A stretch of 64,000 nt of DNA from Cellulosimicrobium terreum (GCA_014803435.1 JACYFD010000004.1:372001-436000), one strand, 5' to 3'; counted from the first letter of the stretch, positions 52,794 to 61,579 are shown. Notes: generated from the sequence alone by a model not told the origin. Numbers and translations are program-made.

Positions 52794-53681
52794 ATGAGCG
52801 CTCACGGTGACAGGCCTGGTCTGCGGGCGGAGGTGCTGCGCGAGCGGCTCGTGCGGCCCACGGGGCCCTTGGGGCGGCTCGAGGTCGTGGAGGAGTCCGG
52901 GTCGACCAACGCCGAGCTCGCTCGCGCCGTCGCCGCGGACCCCGCAGCCTGGCCCGCGCCCGCCCTGCTCGTCGCCGAGCACCAGGCCGGCGGGCGTGGC
53001 CGCCTCGGCCGCACCTGGACCACGCCGCCGCGCGCGGCCCTGCTCCGCTCCCGACTCGTCCGGCCCGAGGTCCCGGGCGACGCGCTGAGCTGGGTCCCGC
53101 TGCTCGCCGGTCTCGCGACGGTCCGGGCGCTGCGCGCGACCGCCGGCCTCGACGCGGTCGTGAAGTGGCCCAACGACGTCCTCGTCCCGGACTCCTCGGA
53201 GCCGGGCCCCGGGTCGGGGCCTGGCGGGCTGCGCAAGGTCGCCGGGATCCTGGCCGAGGTGCTGCCCGACGGCGGCGTCGTCCTCGGCACCGGCCTCAAC
53301 GTGTCCCAGACGCGCGACGAGCTGCCCGTCCCCACCGCGACGTCGCTCGCGCTCGCCGGCGCGGCGACCACCGACCGCGAAGAGCTGCTCGTCGCCCTCG
53401 AGGTCGCGCTCGACGACGTGCTCACGCGGTGGCAGGACGCCGACGGCGACGTCGTCCGCTCCGGTCTCGCCGCGTCCTGCGCGCAGGTCTGCGTGACGAT
53501 CGGCGCCCGCGTCCGGGTCGAACGCGTCGACGGCGACGCGCTCCACGGCACCGCTACCGCGATCGCCGACGACGGCGGGCTCGTCGTCCGCCACGACGAC
53601 GGCACGACGAGCGTGCAGCACGCCGGCGACGTCCACCACCTGCGCCTCGCAGGGCAGGTCGACCCGCCCGAGCGCCGCTGA
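52794..53681 (+). CDS. birA: Biotin-[acetyl-CoA-carboxylase] ligase
   Basis: 295-aa biotin protein ligase that biotinylates the Lys of the carboxylase BCCP domain. [23 protein letters not shown] (biotinyl-AMP loop) and [10 protein letters not shown] are the family motifs. [20 protein letters not shown] and the C-terminal SH3-like domain follow. It lacks the N-terminal DNA-binding domain of E. coli BirA, so it is the non-regulatory class I type. CAGGAT six bases before the ATG suggests a leaderless start. Divergent from the carboxylase beta gene. Confidence 0.94.
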   Translation: MSAHGDRPGLRAEVLRERLVRPTGPLGRLEVVEESGSTNAELARAVAADPAAWPAPALLVAEHQAGGRGRLGRTWTTPPRAALLRSRLVRPEVPGDALSWVPLLAGLATVRALRATAGLDAVVKWPNDVLVPDSSEPGPGSGPGGLRKVAGILAEVLPDGGVVLGTGLNVSQTRDELPVPTATSLALAGAATTDREELLVALEVALDDVLTRWQDADGDVVRSGLAASCAQVCVTIGARVRVERVDGDALHGTATAIADDGGLVVRHDDGTTSVQHAGDVHHLRLAGQVDPPERR

Positions 53682-53742
53682 CCGAGGGTCGACAGGGGAC
53701 CGGCACCGACGGGGCCGAGGCGCCAGGTCGTAGGATCGCCGG

Positions 53743-54783
53743 GTGCCCGAGAAGAACGACGCCGTCGACGAGCCGACCCCGCCAGCCACGGAGGCCGCGC
53801 TCGACGAGGCCCTTCTCGGCGGTCCCCGCACCCTCACCATCGAGATGCTCGCGCAGCGCGCCGACGTCGACGAGTCGCGCCTGCGTGACTACTGGCAGGC
53901 GCTCGGCCTGCCCGTCACCGAGGGCGAGGAGCACGCCTTCACCGAGAAGGACGCGCGGGCGCTCGCGGACGTCTTCGCGTTCGCGGAGGCGCAGGAGCTG
54001 GACGACCGCGCCCTGACGACGCTCATCCGGTCCACCGGGCACACGACCGAGCGTCTCGTGCTGTGGCAGGTCGAGGCGCTCGTCGAGCACTTCACGCGAC
54101 GCTTCGGCCTGGACGACACCAGCGCGCGCCTGCTCGTGCTCGACCGCCTGCCGGACCTGGCGCCGGTGCTGGAGGAGCAGCTCCTGCACGCCTGGCACCG
54201 CCAGCTGGCGGCAGTCGCCGGGCGGTTCGCGGTCGAGTTCTCGCAGGCCCGGGCGACCGACGTGGACGACCACGCGCTGCCGCTGCCGCGCGCGGTCGGG
54301 TTCGCCGACATCGTCTCGTTCACGCAGCGCACCCGTGGCCTGGGGTCGAGCGAGCTCGCAGAGTTCGTGCAGCTCTTCGAGACGAGCGCGCGGGACGTCA
54401 TCACCGCGGCGGGCGGCCGCGTGGTCAAGACGATCGGTGACGCGGTCCTGTTCGTCGCCGACGACGTCGCGACGGGCGCGCGGGTCGCGCTCGGGCTCGC
54501 GGAGGCCGGGGGGCGGACCGAGGACGTCGACGTGCCGCCCGTGCGGGTCAGCCTCGTGTGGGGGCGCGTGCTGTCCCGGTTCGGCGACGTGTTCGGTCCG
54601 AGCGTCAACCTCGCGTCGCGCCTGGTCGACATCGCGGACCCGACGACGGTCCTCGTCGACCGCGACACCGCCGCGATGCTCGCGCGGGACTCCCGGTTCG
54701 CCCTCACGGCGCAGCCGGAGCGCGAGGTCCAGGGGCTCGGCACGATCGAGCCGGTACGGCTCCAGCGCGCCTTTCGAGGCTGA
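53743..54783 (+). CDS. Class III adenylate/guanylate cyclase
   Basis: 346-aa soluble cyclase with an N-terminal helical regulatory domain (residues 15-165, of the type seen in mycobacterial Rv2212-like cyclases) and a C-terminal catalytic domain. Metal Asp residues are in GFADIVSFT and KTIGDAVLF; the latter also carries the purine-selecting Lys. GPSVNLASRLVD contains the transition-state Asn. The set fits cAMP formation. The GTG is preceded by TAGGAT at six bases. Cyclase downstream of birA is conserved in actinobacteria. Confidence 0.92.
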   Translation: MPEKNDAVDEPTPPATEAALDEALLGGPRTLTIEMLAQRADVDESRLRDYWQALGLPVTEGEEHAFTEKDARALADVFAFAEAQELDDRALTTLIRSTGHTTERLVLWQVEALVEHFTRRFGLDDTSARLLVLDRLPDLAPVLEEQLLHAWHRQLAAVAGRFAVEFSQARATDVDDHALPLPRAVGFADIVSFTQRTRGLGSSELAEFVQLFETSARDVITAAGGRVVKTIGDAVLFVADDVATGARVALGLAEAGGRTEDVDVPPVRVSLVWGRVLSRFGDVFGPSVNLASRLVDIADPTTVLVDRDTAAMLARDSRFALTAQPEREVQGLGTIEPVRLQRAFRG

Positions 54784-54813
54784 GCCCGCTGCGTCGGCCG
54801 CCGGGCCGCTCCG

Positions 54814-55584
54814 TCAGACCGCGTCGAGCAGCCCTGGCCCGTCGTTCGCCACGGCGCTGACCAGCGTCGAGACCTCGCGCTGGACCATCGGCACGTCGTC
54901 GTGAGGTCCGCCGAGCTCGAGCAGGTCGGCTGCGCCGCGCGCGTCGACCGCCGGGTCGAGCCACGTGTCCCACGCGGCGGGCGGCAGGACGAGCGGCATG
55001 CGGTCGTGGATGTCGGCCAGGTAGGGAGCGGCGTCCGTCGTGATGATCGTCGTCGAGACGAGCCAGCGGTCCGGGTCGTCGTCCGCCTTGGAGCGGTCGC
55101 GCCAGAACTCGTACAGGCCGGCGAAGGCCGCCGTCCCGCCGTCGCCCGGCGCGATGTAGTGGGGCTGCTTCGCAGGCTTGCCCCGGCGCGGCGCGGGCGT
55201 ACCCTGCTGACCGACCGGGACCGCGCCGTCGGGCAGCGGTCGCCACTCGTAGTAGCCGTCCGCGGGGACGAGGCAGCGCCGAACGGCGAACGGCTTGGCG
55301 AACGCGGGCTTGTCGAGGATGGTCTCGGCTCGCGCGTTGATCATCCGGGCGCCGCCGGCCGGGCTCTTCGACCACGACGGGACGAGCCCCCAGCGCGCGA
55401 CCCGCAGGGAGCGCGCGACCTCGCCCGTGTCCTTCGCCGCGCGCTCGACGACGATGCGCACCGGGTCCGTCGGCGCGAGGTTCCACGACGGCGGGAGAAG
55501 GCGTACGTCGTCGGCGATCTCGGCGACCGCGAACTCGTCCGCGAGGTCCTGGGCCTCGGTGAAGGAGGCGTAGCGTCCGCACAT
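54814..55584 (-). CDS. SOS response-associated peptidase-fold (SRAP/HMCES-like) protein
   Basis: 256-aa SRAP protein that crosslinks to abasic sites in single-stranded DNA. The N-terminus MCGRYA gives Cys2 as the crosslinking residue after Met removal, so the ATG at 55584 is certain even though the frame continues upstream. NARAET near residue 82 and IHDRMPLVL near 198 supply the conserved Asn/Glu and His. No LexA box is visible in front. It converges with the cyclase gene. Confidence 0.95.
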   Translation of the reverse strand: MCGRYASFTEAQDLADEFAVAEIADDVRLLPPSWNLAPTDPVRIVVERAAKDTGEVARSLRVARWGLVPSWSKSPAGGARMINARAETILDKPAFAKPFAVRRCLVPADGYYEWRPLPDGAVPVGQQGTPAPRRGKPAKQPHYIAPGDGGTAAFAGLYEFWRDRSKADDDPDRWLVSTTIITTDAAPYLADIHDRMPLVLPPAAWDTWLDPAVDARGAADLLELGGPHDDVPMVQREVSTLVSAVANDGPGLLDAV

Positions 55585-55623
55585 CCCTCCAGGGTGCCGC
55601 ACCCCACCCACACGACGCCCGGT

Positions 55624-55671
55624 ACGACGAGCCCCACGACGAGCCCCACGACGAGCCCGACGACGAGCCTC
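55624..55671. repeat. Four 12-bp tandem repeats
   Basis: Unit ACGACGAGCCCC twice, then ACGACGAGCCCG and ACGACGAGCCTC, in the 167-base gap between the divergent SRAP and MFS genes. It lies 40 bases upstream of the SRAP start and about 70 bases before the MFS -10 box, so it could bind a regulator or be a slippage product. Confidence 0.9.
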
Positions 55672-55751
55672 GACGGCGAGCGACGAGCGTCACGTCGCCG
55701 CAGGCCGGAAATCCGGTCCCGGAGGCGGATCGAATCGATACGATGGTCGCC

Positions 55752-56978
55752 ATGCCCTCGACCACCCCAGCACCCCGATCGAGGTCTACCGTCCGCTGGG
55801 TCCTGCTGCTCGGTGCCCTCGCCACCCTCCCGGCGCTCACGGTCGACATGTACCTCCCGTCGCTGCCCGACGTCGCGAGCGAGCTCGACGCCTCCCCGGC
55901 GCTCGCCCAGCTGACGCTCTCCGGGATGCTGCTCGGTGGTGCCGTCGGACAGCTCGTCATCGGACCGCTCTCGGACCGGTTCGGCCGCCGGCTGCCCGTC
56001 CTCGTCGGGCTGTCGCTCGGCGTCGTCACCTCCGTCCTGTGCGCGGTCGTCCCCAGCATCGGCGCCCTCATCGCGCTGCGCGTCCTCCAGGGCTTCTTCA
56101 ACGCGGCGTCCCAGGTGGCGTCCATCGCGACCATCCGGGACCGCTTCACCGGCTCCGACGCCGCGCGCATCCTCTCGCGACTCATGCTCGTCATCGGAGT
56201 CGCACCGATGCTCGCGCCGACCATCGGGTCCTTCGTCGCGAGCCAGGCCGACTGGCGCGCCGTGTTCTGGGTACTCGCCGTGCTCGGCCTGGTCCTCGGT
56301 GTGATCGTGCTGCGCTTCATGCCCGAGACCCATCCCCCGGAGCGCCGCCGCCCCGGCGGCGCGGCGAGCGTCCTGCGCGGCTACGGGACCCTGCTGCGCG
56401 ACCGGCACTTCATCGCGCTCGCCGTCCTTCCCGGGCTCGGCATGGCCGTCCTCATGAGCTATGTCGTCGGCTCACCGTTCGTGCTCCAGGAGGGCTACGG
56501 GCTCAGCCACGGCCAGTTCGCCGCGCTGTTCGCCGTCAACGGCATCGGGCTCGTCGTGTCCGCACAGGTCAACGCCGCGCTCGTCCGGCGTGTCGCACCC
56601 ATCCGCCTGCTGCGCGCCGCTCTCGTCCTGCAGGGCGTCTTCGGCCTCGCGATGGTCGCCGTCGCCATCACCGGGGCCGGCGGCCTGCTCGGGCTGCTGC
56701 TCGCGCTGTGGCTCGTCCTGTCGATGCAGGGCCTCGTCCCCGCCAACGCCTCCGCGCTCGCGCTGTCCCGTCACGGCGCGATGGCAGGCACCGCCGCGGC
56801 CGTCATCGGAGCGTTCCAGTCGGGTGTCGCGGGCCTCGTCAGCCCGTTCGTCGGCGTGCTCGGCGGCGACGCCGTCGCCATGTCCACCGTCATGCTCGGC
56901 GCGGTCGTCACGTCGCTCCTCGTCCTCGGCCTCGCGACCCCCGCATTCCGCAAAGGTGGCTGGCACATGCCGGTCTGA
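55752..56978 (+). CDS. Bcr/CflA-type multidrug efflux MFS transporter
   Basis: 408-aa 12-helix drug:proton antiporter of the DHA1 type. VDMYLPSLPDVASELDAS after helix 1 is the typical Bcr/CflA opening (YLP motif C-like). GPLSDRFGRRLPVLVGL is motif A. ATG at 55752 is preferred over 55743 because a TACGAT box at 55739-55744 lies seven bases before it and would overlap the earlier ATG. The gene ends at a GNRA-loop terminator. Confidence 0.9.
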   Translation: MPSTTPAPRSRSTVRWVLLLGALATLPALTVDMYLPSLPDVASELDASPALAQLTLSGMLLGGAVGQLVIGPLSDRFGRRLPVLVGLSLGVVTSVLCAVVPSIGALIALRVLQGFFNAASQVASIATIRDRFTGSDAARILSRLMLVIGVAPMLAPTIGSFVASQADWRAVFWVLAVLGLVLGVIVLRFMPETHPPERRRPGGAASVLRGYGTLLRDRHFIALAVLPGLGMAVLMSYVVGSPFVLQEGYGLSHGQFAALFAVNGIGLVVSAQVNAALVRRVAPIRLLRAALVLQGVFGLAMVAVAITGAGGLLGLLLALWLVLSMQGLVPANASALALSRHGAMAGTAAAVIGAFQSGVAGLVSPFVGVLGGDAVAMSTVMLGAVVTSLLVLGLATPAFRKGGWHMPV

Positions 56979-56995
56979 CGCCCCGAAAGGGGCGT
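56978..56995 (+). terminator. Short GC hairpin with GAAA tetraloop
   Basis: ACGCCCC GAAA GGGGCGT, beginning with the last base of the MFS stop codon, followed by TCTGC. A 7-bp stem capped by a stable GNRA loop is a plausible terminator for the MFS gene. Confidence 0.75.
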
Positions 56996-57069
56996 TCTGC
57001 GCGACATCTTCACCGCGGGCACGCCCAGCACGCCCAGCACCATCCACGTCCGAGCCCTACGATTCCAGC

Positions 57070-58443
57070 GTGCCCACCACTGCCGACGTGACTCCCGAGC
57101 CCCCCTCGGGCCCGCGTCGTACCAGCGCACGGACCGGCGTCGTCGCCGAGGAGAAGGCCGAGAAGAGGGGCGGGCCCCACCACGCCCGTGGCCTCCGGTC
57201 GCACCGCGTCGCACGCGCGATCGGCCTCGTCCTCACCGGCGCGGTCGCGTTCGTCGCCGTCGGCGCGGCCGCCGTCTACATCGACCTCAAGTCCAAGCTC
57301 GACGTGAGCGACGTGACCGACCTCGTCGTCGGCGGCCCCACGGCAGAGCCGCCCAAGGACCCCGACGACCCGTTCGCCGGACGAGCCCTCAACATCCTCG
57401 TCATGGGCACGGACTTCCGCGACGCGGAGAACGCCAAGATCGCCGGCCACGAGGACGGCATGCGCTCGGACACCACCTTCATCGCCCACGTCTCCGGCGA
57501 CCGCAAGCGCATGGAGGTCGTGTCCATCCCGCGCGACTCGCTCGTCAACCTCTCCGCGTGCAAGCTCCCCGACGGCTCCATGTCCGCCCCGCAGTACGGC
57601 ATGTTCAACGAGGCCTTCCAGATCGGCTCCGGCGGCGTCGACGACATCGACCACGCCGCCGCCTGCACCATCAACTCGGTGCAGGACCTCACCGGCATCC
57701 CCATCACCAACCACGTCGTCGTCAAGATGACCGGCGTGATCGGCGTCGTCGACGCCATCGACGGCGTCACCATGTGCTTCCCCGAGGCCGTCAAGGAGGA
57801 CGAGCGGTACGGCGACCTCGAGCTGCCCGAGGGGCGCAACACCCTGGACGGCCGGACCTCGATCGACTTCCTGCGCGCCCGGCACGGCACCGGCATGGGC
57901 CTCGACGTCGGGAGCGACCTCACCCGCATCGCCCGCCAGCAGGCCTTCATCGACTCGATGCTGCGCGAGATCCTGTCGAAGAACCTCGTCACGAACTCGC
58001 CCCAGCTCTACGGCGTCATCCAGGCCGTGCTCGGCTCCATCAGCGCCGACAAGGCGCTCGCGGACCCGGCGGCGCTCGCCGGGCTCGCCTACAGCCTGCG
58101 CTCGATCGACCCGTCGGAGGTCGTGTTCACCGAGCTTCCCGTCGTCACGGCGGCGAGCGACGCCAACCGGGTCGAATGGACGTCCGAGGCCGACGCCATC
58201 TGGGAGCGGATCATCGCCGACGAGCCGCCGCCCGGGCACGAGCCCGTGACGGACCCGCGCGACGACGCGACGACCGGCGACGACACGGCGACGGACGACG
58301 CGACCGACACCGCCACGGACGACTCCGGCGACCCGGGTGACGACGGGTCGGAGGCGGAGGACGCCGGCAAGGGCTCGGGTGACGACGCGAAGGACGCCGA
58401 CAAGCCGGAGGACGAGCGGCTCCCCGGGGTCTGCACCGGCTGA
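57070..58443 (+). CDS. LCP family cell-wall glycopolymer ligase (LytR-CpsA-Psr)
   Basis: 457-aa membrane-anchored phosphotransferase that attaches teichoic-acid-like or arabinogalactan-type polymers to peptidoglycan. Cytoplasmic N-terminus of about 45 residues, one helix at 50-72, then the extracellular LCP domain: LNILVMGTDFRD, DGMRSDTTFIAHV and RMEVVSIPRDSLV with the lipid-phosphate Arg/Asp, and later DFLRARHG. The last 75 residues are an acidic Asp/Thr/Gly low-complexity tail. TACGAT lies six bases before the GTG. Confidence 0.93.
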   Translation: MPTTADVTPEPPSGPRRTSARTGVVAEEKAEKRGGPHHARGLRSHRVARAIGLVLTGAVAFVAVGAAAVYIDLKSKLDVSDVTDLVVGGPTAEPPKDPDDPFAGRALNILVMGTDFRDAENAKIAGHEDGMRSDTTFIAHVSGDRKRMEVVSIPRDSLVNLSACKLPDGSMSAPQYGMFNEAFQIGSGGVDDIDHAAACTINSVQDLTGIPITNHVVVKMTGVIGVVDAIDGVTMCFPEAVKEDERYGDLELPEGRNTLDGRTSIDFLRARHGTGMGLDVGSDLTRIARQQAFIDSMLREILSKNLVTNSPQLYGVIQAVLGSISADKALADPAALAGLAYSLRSIDPSEVVFTELPVVTAASDANRVEWTSEADAIWERIIADEPPPGHEPVTDPRDDATTGDDTATDDATDTATDDSGDPGDDGSEAEDAGKGSGDDAKDADKPEDERLPGVCTG

Positions 58444-58458
58444 CCTCGGTCGCTCGCG

Positions 58459-59691
58459 CTACTCGGGAGCCGCGCGGAGGGACTGCAGCCGCCGTACGGC
58501 GTCGTGCAGGACGTCCTCGCGCTTGACGAACGTGAACCGCACGCGCGACGCCAACGCCCGGGCCGTCGTCGACCCCGCCGTGCAGAACGCGCTCACCGGC
58601 ACCGCGACGACACCCGCCAGGCGGGGGAGCTCGCGGCACAGCTCCGCGCCGTCGTCGAACCCGAGCGGCGCGCCGTCGGCCACCACGAAGTAGGTGCCCT
58701 GCGGGACGACGACGCCGAAGCCCGCCGCCTTCAGGCCGGCGCACAGCAGGTCACGACGCGCGGCGAGCGAGTCCGCGAGGGCGCGCGGCGTCTCGTCGTC
58801 GGCGAGGGCGTCGGCGATCGCGGGCTGGAACGGTGCGCCGGACGAGTAGGTGAGGAACTGCTTGACGGTCCGCACCGCCGTGACGAGCGGGGCGGGGCCG
58901 GTCAGCCAGCCGATCTTCCAGCCGGTGAACGAGAACGTCTTGCCCGCCGAGGAGATGGTGAGCGTGCGGTCCCGCATGCCGGGCAGCGTCGCGATGGGGA
59001 CGTGCTCGGTGTCGTCGAAGACCAGGTGCTCGTACACCTCGTCGGTGACGACGACCGCGTCGTGGCGCCTCGCGGCGGCGGCGATCGCGTCCAGCTCGTC
59101 GAGCGTGAGCACGGTGCCCGTCGGGTTGTGCGGCGAGTTGACGACGATCAGCCGCGTGCGGTCCGTGACCGCGGCCGCGAGGGCGTCGGAGTCGAGGTGG
59201 AAGCGGTCGTGACCGGCCACGAGCGGCACCGTGACGTGGTTCGCTCCCGCGAGCGCGATGCACGCGGCGTGGGAGTCGTAGAACGGTTCGAGCGTCACGA
59301 CGTCGTCCCCGGGGCCCGCGAGCGCGAGGATCGTCGCGGCCAGGGCCTCGGTCGCACCCGTGGTCACGAGGACCTCGGTGTCCGGGTCCGGGTCCAGGCC
59401 GTAGTGGCGGTACTGGTGGCTCGCGACCGCGTTGCGCAGGTCGAGGATCCCCGACCCGGGCGCGTACTGGTTGTGACCGTCCGCGATCGCGCGCTGCGCC
59501 GCGTGCTTGACCGTCGCCGGCCCGTCGACGTCCGGGAAGCCCTGCCCCAGGTTGATCGCCCCGGTGCGCTGCGCGAGCTCGGTCATCTCCGCGAAGATGG
59601 TCTGCGCCACGCCGCCGTCCGCGCGCAGGAGGCCCGTCGCACGGGCGGCCGCCTGCCAGCGGCCGGGCGGGAGCGGTCCCCAGGACGTCAT
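58459..59691 (-). CDS. PLP-dependent aminotransferase (class I)
   Basis: 410-aa fold-type I aminotransferase, close to methionine/kynurenine aminotransferases (YbdL/KAT-like). INLGQGFPDVDGP near residue 45, NSPHNPTGTVL near 185, DEVYEHLVFD near 225 (PLP Asp/Tyr), SSAGKTFSFTGWKIGW near 255 with the Schiff-base Lys, and the C-terminal substrate Arg region RVRFTFVK. TAGGGT six bases before the ATG. It converges with the LCP gene across 15 bases. Substrate not certain. Confidence 0.9.
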   Translation of the reverse strand: MTSWGPLPPGRWQAAARATGLLRADGGVAQTIFAEMTELAQRTGAINLGQGFPDVDGPATVKHAAQRAIADGHNQYAPGSGILDLRNAVASHQYRHYGLDPDPDTEVLVTTGATEALAATILALAGPGDDVVTLEPFYDSHAACIALAGANHVTVPLVAGHDRFHLDSDALAAAVTDRTRLIVVNSPHNPTGTVLTLDELDAIAAAARRHDAVVVTDEVYEHLVFDDTEHVPIATLPGMRDRTLTISSAGKTFSFTGWKIGWLTGPAPLVTAVRTVKQFLTYSSGAPFQPAIADALADDETPRALADSLAARRDLLCAGLKAAGFGVVVPQGTYFVVADGAPLGFDDGAELCRELPRLAGVVAVPVSAFCTAGSTTARALASRVRFTFVKREDVLHDAVRRLQSLRAAPE

Positions 59692-59897
59692 GGCCCGACC
59701 CTAGCCGGTCCAGCCCGTTCCCAGGATGTGGGACGCGGCGGTGTGCCGGAACCGCGAGATCCTGCGCATTCCGCAGCGTCGTCCACAGGGGACGCGACAC
59801 GGCTCGCGCGTTCTGCCCTAGTCTTCGGCGCGAATCGTCCGGCAGTCGGCGTCGTCGCCCCTGCCGGTGCCGAACAGAGCAGGGGGAACCGCTCGAC

Positions 59898-60360
59898 ATG
59901 TCCGTGGACGTGCATCCGATCACCATCCTCGAGGGCGAGGTCCGCGAGCTCGTGCGCCGCCGCGGCGTCGACCCGGTCCGCGACCGCGCCGCCGTCGACC
60001 AGCTCGTGCGGGACGCCGTCGCCGACTACGAGACGCGCAGCACGCACGGAGTCGTCGTGCCGCTCGTGGACCCCGTCGGCGCAGGCCGCGCTGTCGTCGA
60101 CGCCGTCGCGGGGCTCGGCCCCCTCCAGCAGTACCTCGACGACCCTCGCGTCGAGGAGATCTGGATCAACTCGCCCACGCAGGTCTTCGTCGCGCGCGAC
60201 GGGGAGCCCGAGCTGACCACGACCATCCTCACGAGCGCCCAGGTGCGCGACCTCGTCGAGCAGATGCTCCGCTCGTCCGGCCGGCGTCTCGACCTGTCCA
60301 GCCCGTTCGTCGACGCGGCGCTCCCGGGCGGGGAGCGGCTGCACGTCGTCATCCCGGACG
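59898..60360 (+). pseudogene. cpaF: cpaF/tadA pilus ATPase, 5' part only
   Basis: The first 154 codons match the N-terminal domain of CpaF/TadA secretion ATPases (GLGPLQQYLDDPRVEEIWINS, VFVARDGEP, FVDAALPGGERLHVVIPD). Homology then stops in mid-domain. The typical continuation, and all Walker motifs of a protein of about 400 residues, are absent. The frame stays open to 60821 but reads as an antisense-like Arg-rich shadow of the next gene. The ribosome site GGGGG and a TAGTCT box (59819-59824) are intact. The rest of the gene is presumably at the other end of the inserted element. Confidence 0.88.
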
Positions 60361-60370
60361 ATATCCCCGC
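60350..60370. other. Left chromosome-prophage junction (att candidate)
   Basis: CpaF homology ends at the Asp codon 60357-60359 and phage-type genes begin at 60397. Integration inside a protein-coding gene with no visible tRNA is typical of serine integrases. The core cannot be delimited because the other end is outside the window. Confidence 0.65.
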
Positions 60371-60396
60371 TTGGGTGCAGTCTGTACCCTGCTCGC

Positions 60397-60816
60397 GTGG
60401 CAACGACACCGGAGAAGCTCGCGCCCGAGCTCGGCGTGTCCGCCTCCACGCTGCGGTACTGGCTGCGCGAGAACGCGGTCCGCGTCGGGAGGGCGTGGAG
60501 GATCGACGACGAGACCGCGGACCGCGCGCGCGAGCACTTCGAGTCCACGCGCCCGATCCGGGAACGTCGCGCCGGCACCTGCACCGTGGACGAGTGCGAC
60601 CGGGCCGCCGTCGGCCGCGGCCTCTGCCGCATGCACTACAACCGGTGGGACCGGACCGGGTCGACCGACGGCGTGCCAGGGGGAGCGCACCAGCTCGCGA
60701 AGACGCACTGCCCGCAAGGTCACGAGTACACCCCCGAGAACACGATCGTGTACCCATCGGACGGGCGCCGCCGCTGCCGCACCTGCCGTGTGGGTGCCGC
60801 AGCGCCAGCCGCCTAG
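60397..60816 (+). CDS. Phage HTH / HNH-like zinc protein
   Basis: 139-aa protein. Residues 7-40 form an excisionase/MerR-like helix-turn-helix (LAPELGVSASTLRYWLREN). Residues 62-80 hold a C62-C67-C77-H80 cluster in GRGLCRMHYNRWDRTG, and residues 105-130 a C105-H109-C127-C130 cluster (HCPQGHEYTPENT, RRRCRTC) typical of the zinc part of actinophage HNH-like proteins. Whether it cuts DNA or only binds it is unclear. GTG at 60397 has TACCCT six bases upstream, so leaderless. It is the first gene inside the element. Confidence 0.75.
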   Translation: MATTPEKLAPELGVSASTLRYWLRENAVRVGRAWRIDDETADRAREHFESTRPIRERRAGTCTVDECDRAAVGRGLCRMHYNRWDRTGSTDGVPGGAHQLAKTHCPQGHEYTPENTIVYPSDGRRRCRTCRVGAAAPAA

Positions 60817-60837
60817 GGTGACCGCCCGCGTCGTTAC

Positions 60838-61110
60838 CTAGTCGTCCCGCCAGGATTGCGTGAAGGTCGGCGTCGGCACCGGTCTCTCGTCGAGTTGGTG
60901 GTCGAGCGGTCTCGTGTCCCACTCAAGCCAGCCGTCACCACCGCCAACGTCATCGTCAGCGCAGACCTCGTACCCGCGGGTCCCAGTGCACGTTGCGTCG
61001 CGGTCGGGGCCGGTCAACCACTCCCACAGCAGTAGCGAACCGACGATCACGGCACCCACTGCAGCGGCTGCGAACGCGACCTCTGCGGTTCGTCCCAGCA
61101 GTGCCCGCAT
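60838..61110 (-). CDS. Small single-pass membrane protein
   Basis: 90-aa protein with one helix at residues 9-31 (VAFAAAAVGAVIVGSLLLW) and a short soluble C-terminus with two Cys and many Asp/Pro. GGAGG lies five bases before the ATG, a good ribosome site. No family recognised. It is opposite in direction to its neighbours and may be a prophage accessory gene. Confidence 0.6.
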   Translation of the reverse strand: MRALLGRTAEVAFAAAAVGAVIVGSLLLWEWLTGPDRDATCTGTRGYEVCADDDVGGGDGWLEWDTRPLDHQLDERPVPTPTFTQSWRDD

Positions 61111-61196
61111 CTCCGCCTCCCTCGGCGTTCACCTCGATGCTGCATTGCCGGGGCCCGCAGGGGAAGGAGTCGTGCGGGTGAACCGGACCAAGATTG

Positions 61197-61212
61197 TCGA
61201 ACACGCGTTCGA
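61197..61212 (+). promoter_or_regulatory. LexA-type SOS box
   Basis: TCGAACACGCGTTCGA fits the Gram-positive/actinobacterial LexA consensus (TCGAAC, four bases, GTTCGA) with no mismatch in the two 6-base half-sites. It lies directly upstream of a TACCCT -10 box at 61220-61225, where bound repressor would cover the -35 region. Confidence 0.85.
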
Positions 61213-61231
61213 ACGAGCGTACCCTCGTGCC

Positions 61232-61579
61232 GTGGGACAGGACGACGCGTCGCTCGTACGACGCAAGCGCGACGACCGGCCCGGGCTCGCTGCCCGGGTG
61301 CCGCCACCGCGCGAGCTCGAGGCCCAGGCGTGGCCCAACACTCGGCCCATCAACTACGAGCAGCCCGCCCACGTGCCCGTCCGACCGCAGGGCAACGTGC
61401 CATGCATCGTGCACCTCGTCTGGTCCACGCACGAAGAGCTCGTCCCCGGCCGCGCCATCCGCTGGACCGACACCCACGTCATGGTCCTGGTCAAGCCCGT
61501 CGACGGGCCGTCGGAAGCGAACGAGGACATCGTCTGGGTGCGGGCGCGCGACGTGCACCGCACCATCCCGCGACGGTGA
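61232..61579 (+). CDS. Putative SOS-regulated prophage protein
   Basis: 115-aa protein if started at the GTG at 61232, exactly six bases after a TACCCT box that follows the LexA site. Longer in-frame starts exist (GTG at 61178, 133 aa, with GGAAGGAG upstream) but would make the SOS box part of the coding region. The sequence (INYEQPAHVPVRPQG, CIVHLVWSTHEELVPGRAIR, VMVLVKPVDG) looks like a small beta-rich domain, not a family I recognise. Regulation suggests induction upon DNA damage. Confidence 0.65.
   Translation: MGQDDASLVRRKRDDRPGLAARVPPPRELEAQAWPNTRPINYEQPAHVPVRPQGNVPCIVHLVWSTHEELVPGRAIRWTDTHVMVLVKPVDGPSEANEDIVWVRARDVHRTIPRR

Noticed and set aside
55624-55671. CRISPR-like repeat array.
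   Set aside because: Units are 12 bp, contiguous and without spacers.
56461-57069. Upstream extension of the LCP frame through the MFS gene.
   Set aside because: The extension is a shadow of the MFS gene; the GTG at 57070 has a TACGAT box six bases upstream and gives the normal LCP N-terminus.
59898-60821. Continuous frame that would make CpaF a 307-aa protein.
   Set aside because: Homology ends at codon 154 and the remainder is an Arg-rich shadow of the HTH/HNH gene in another frame; treated as a truncated gene.
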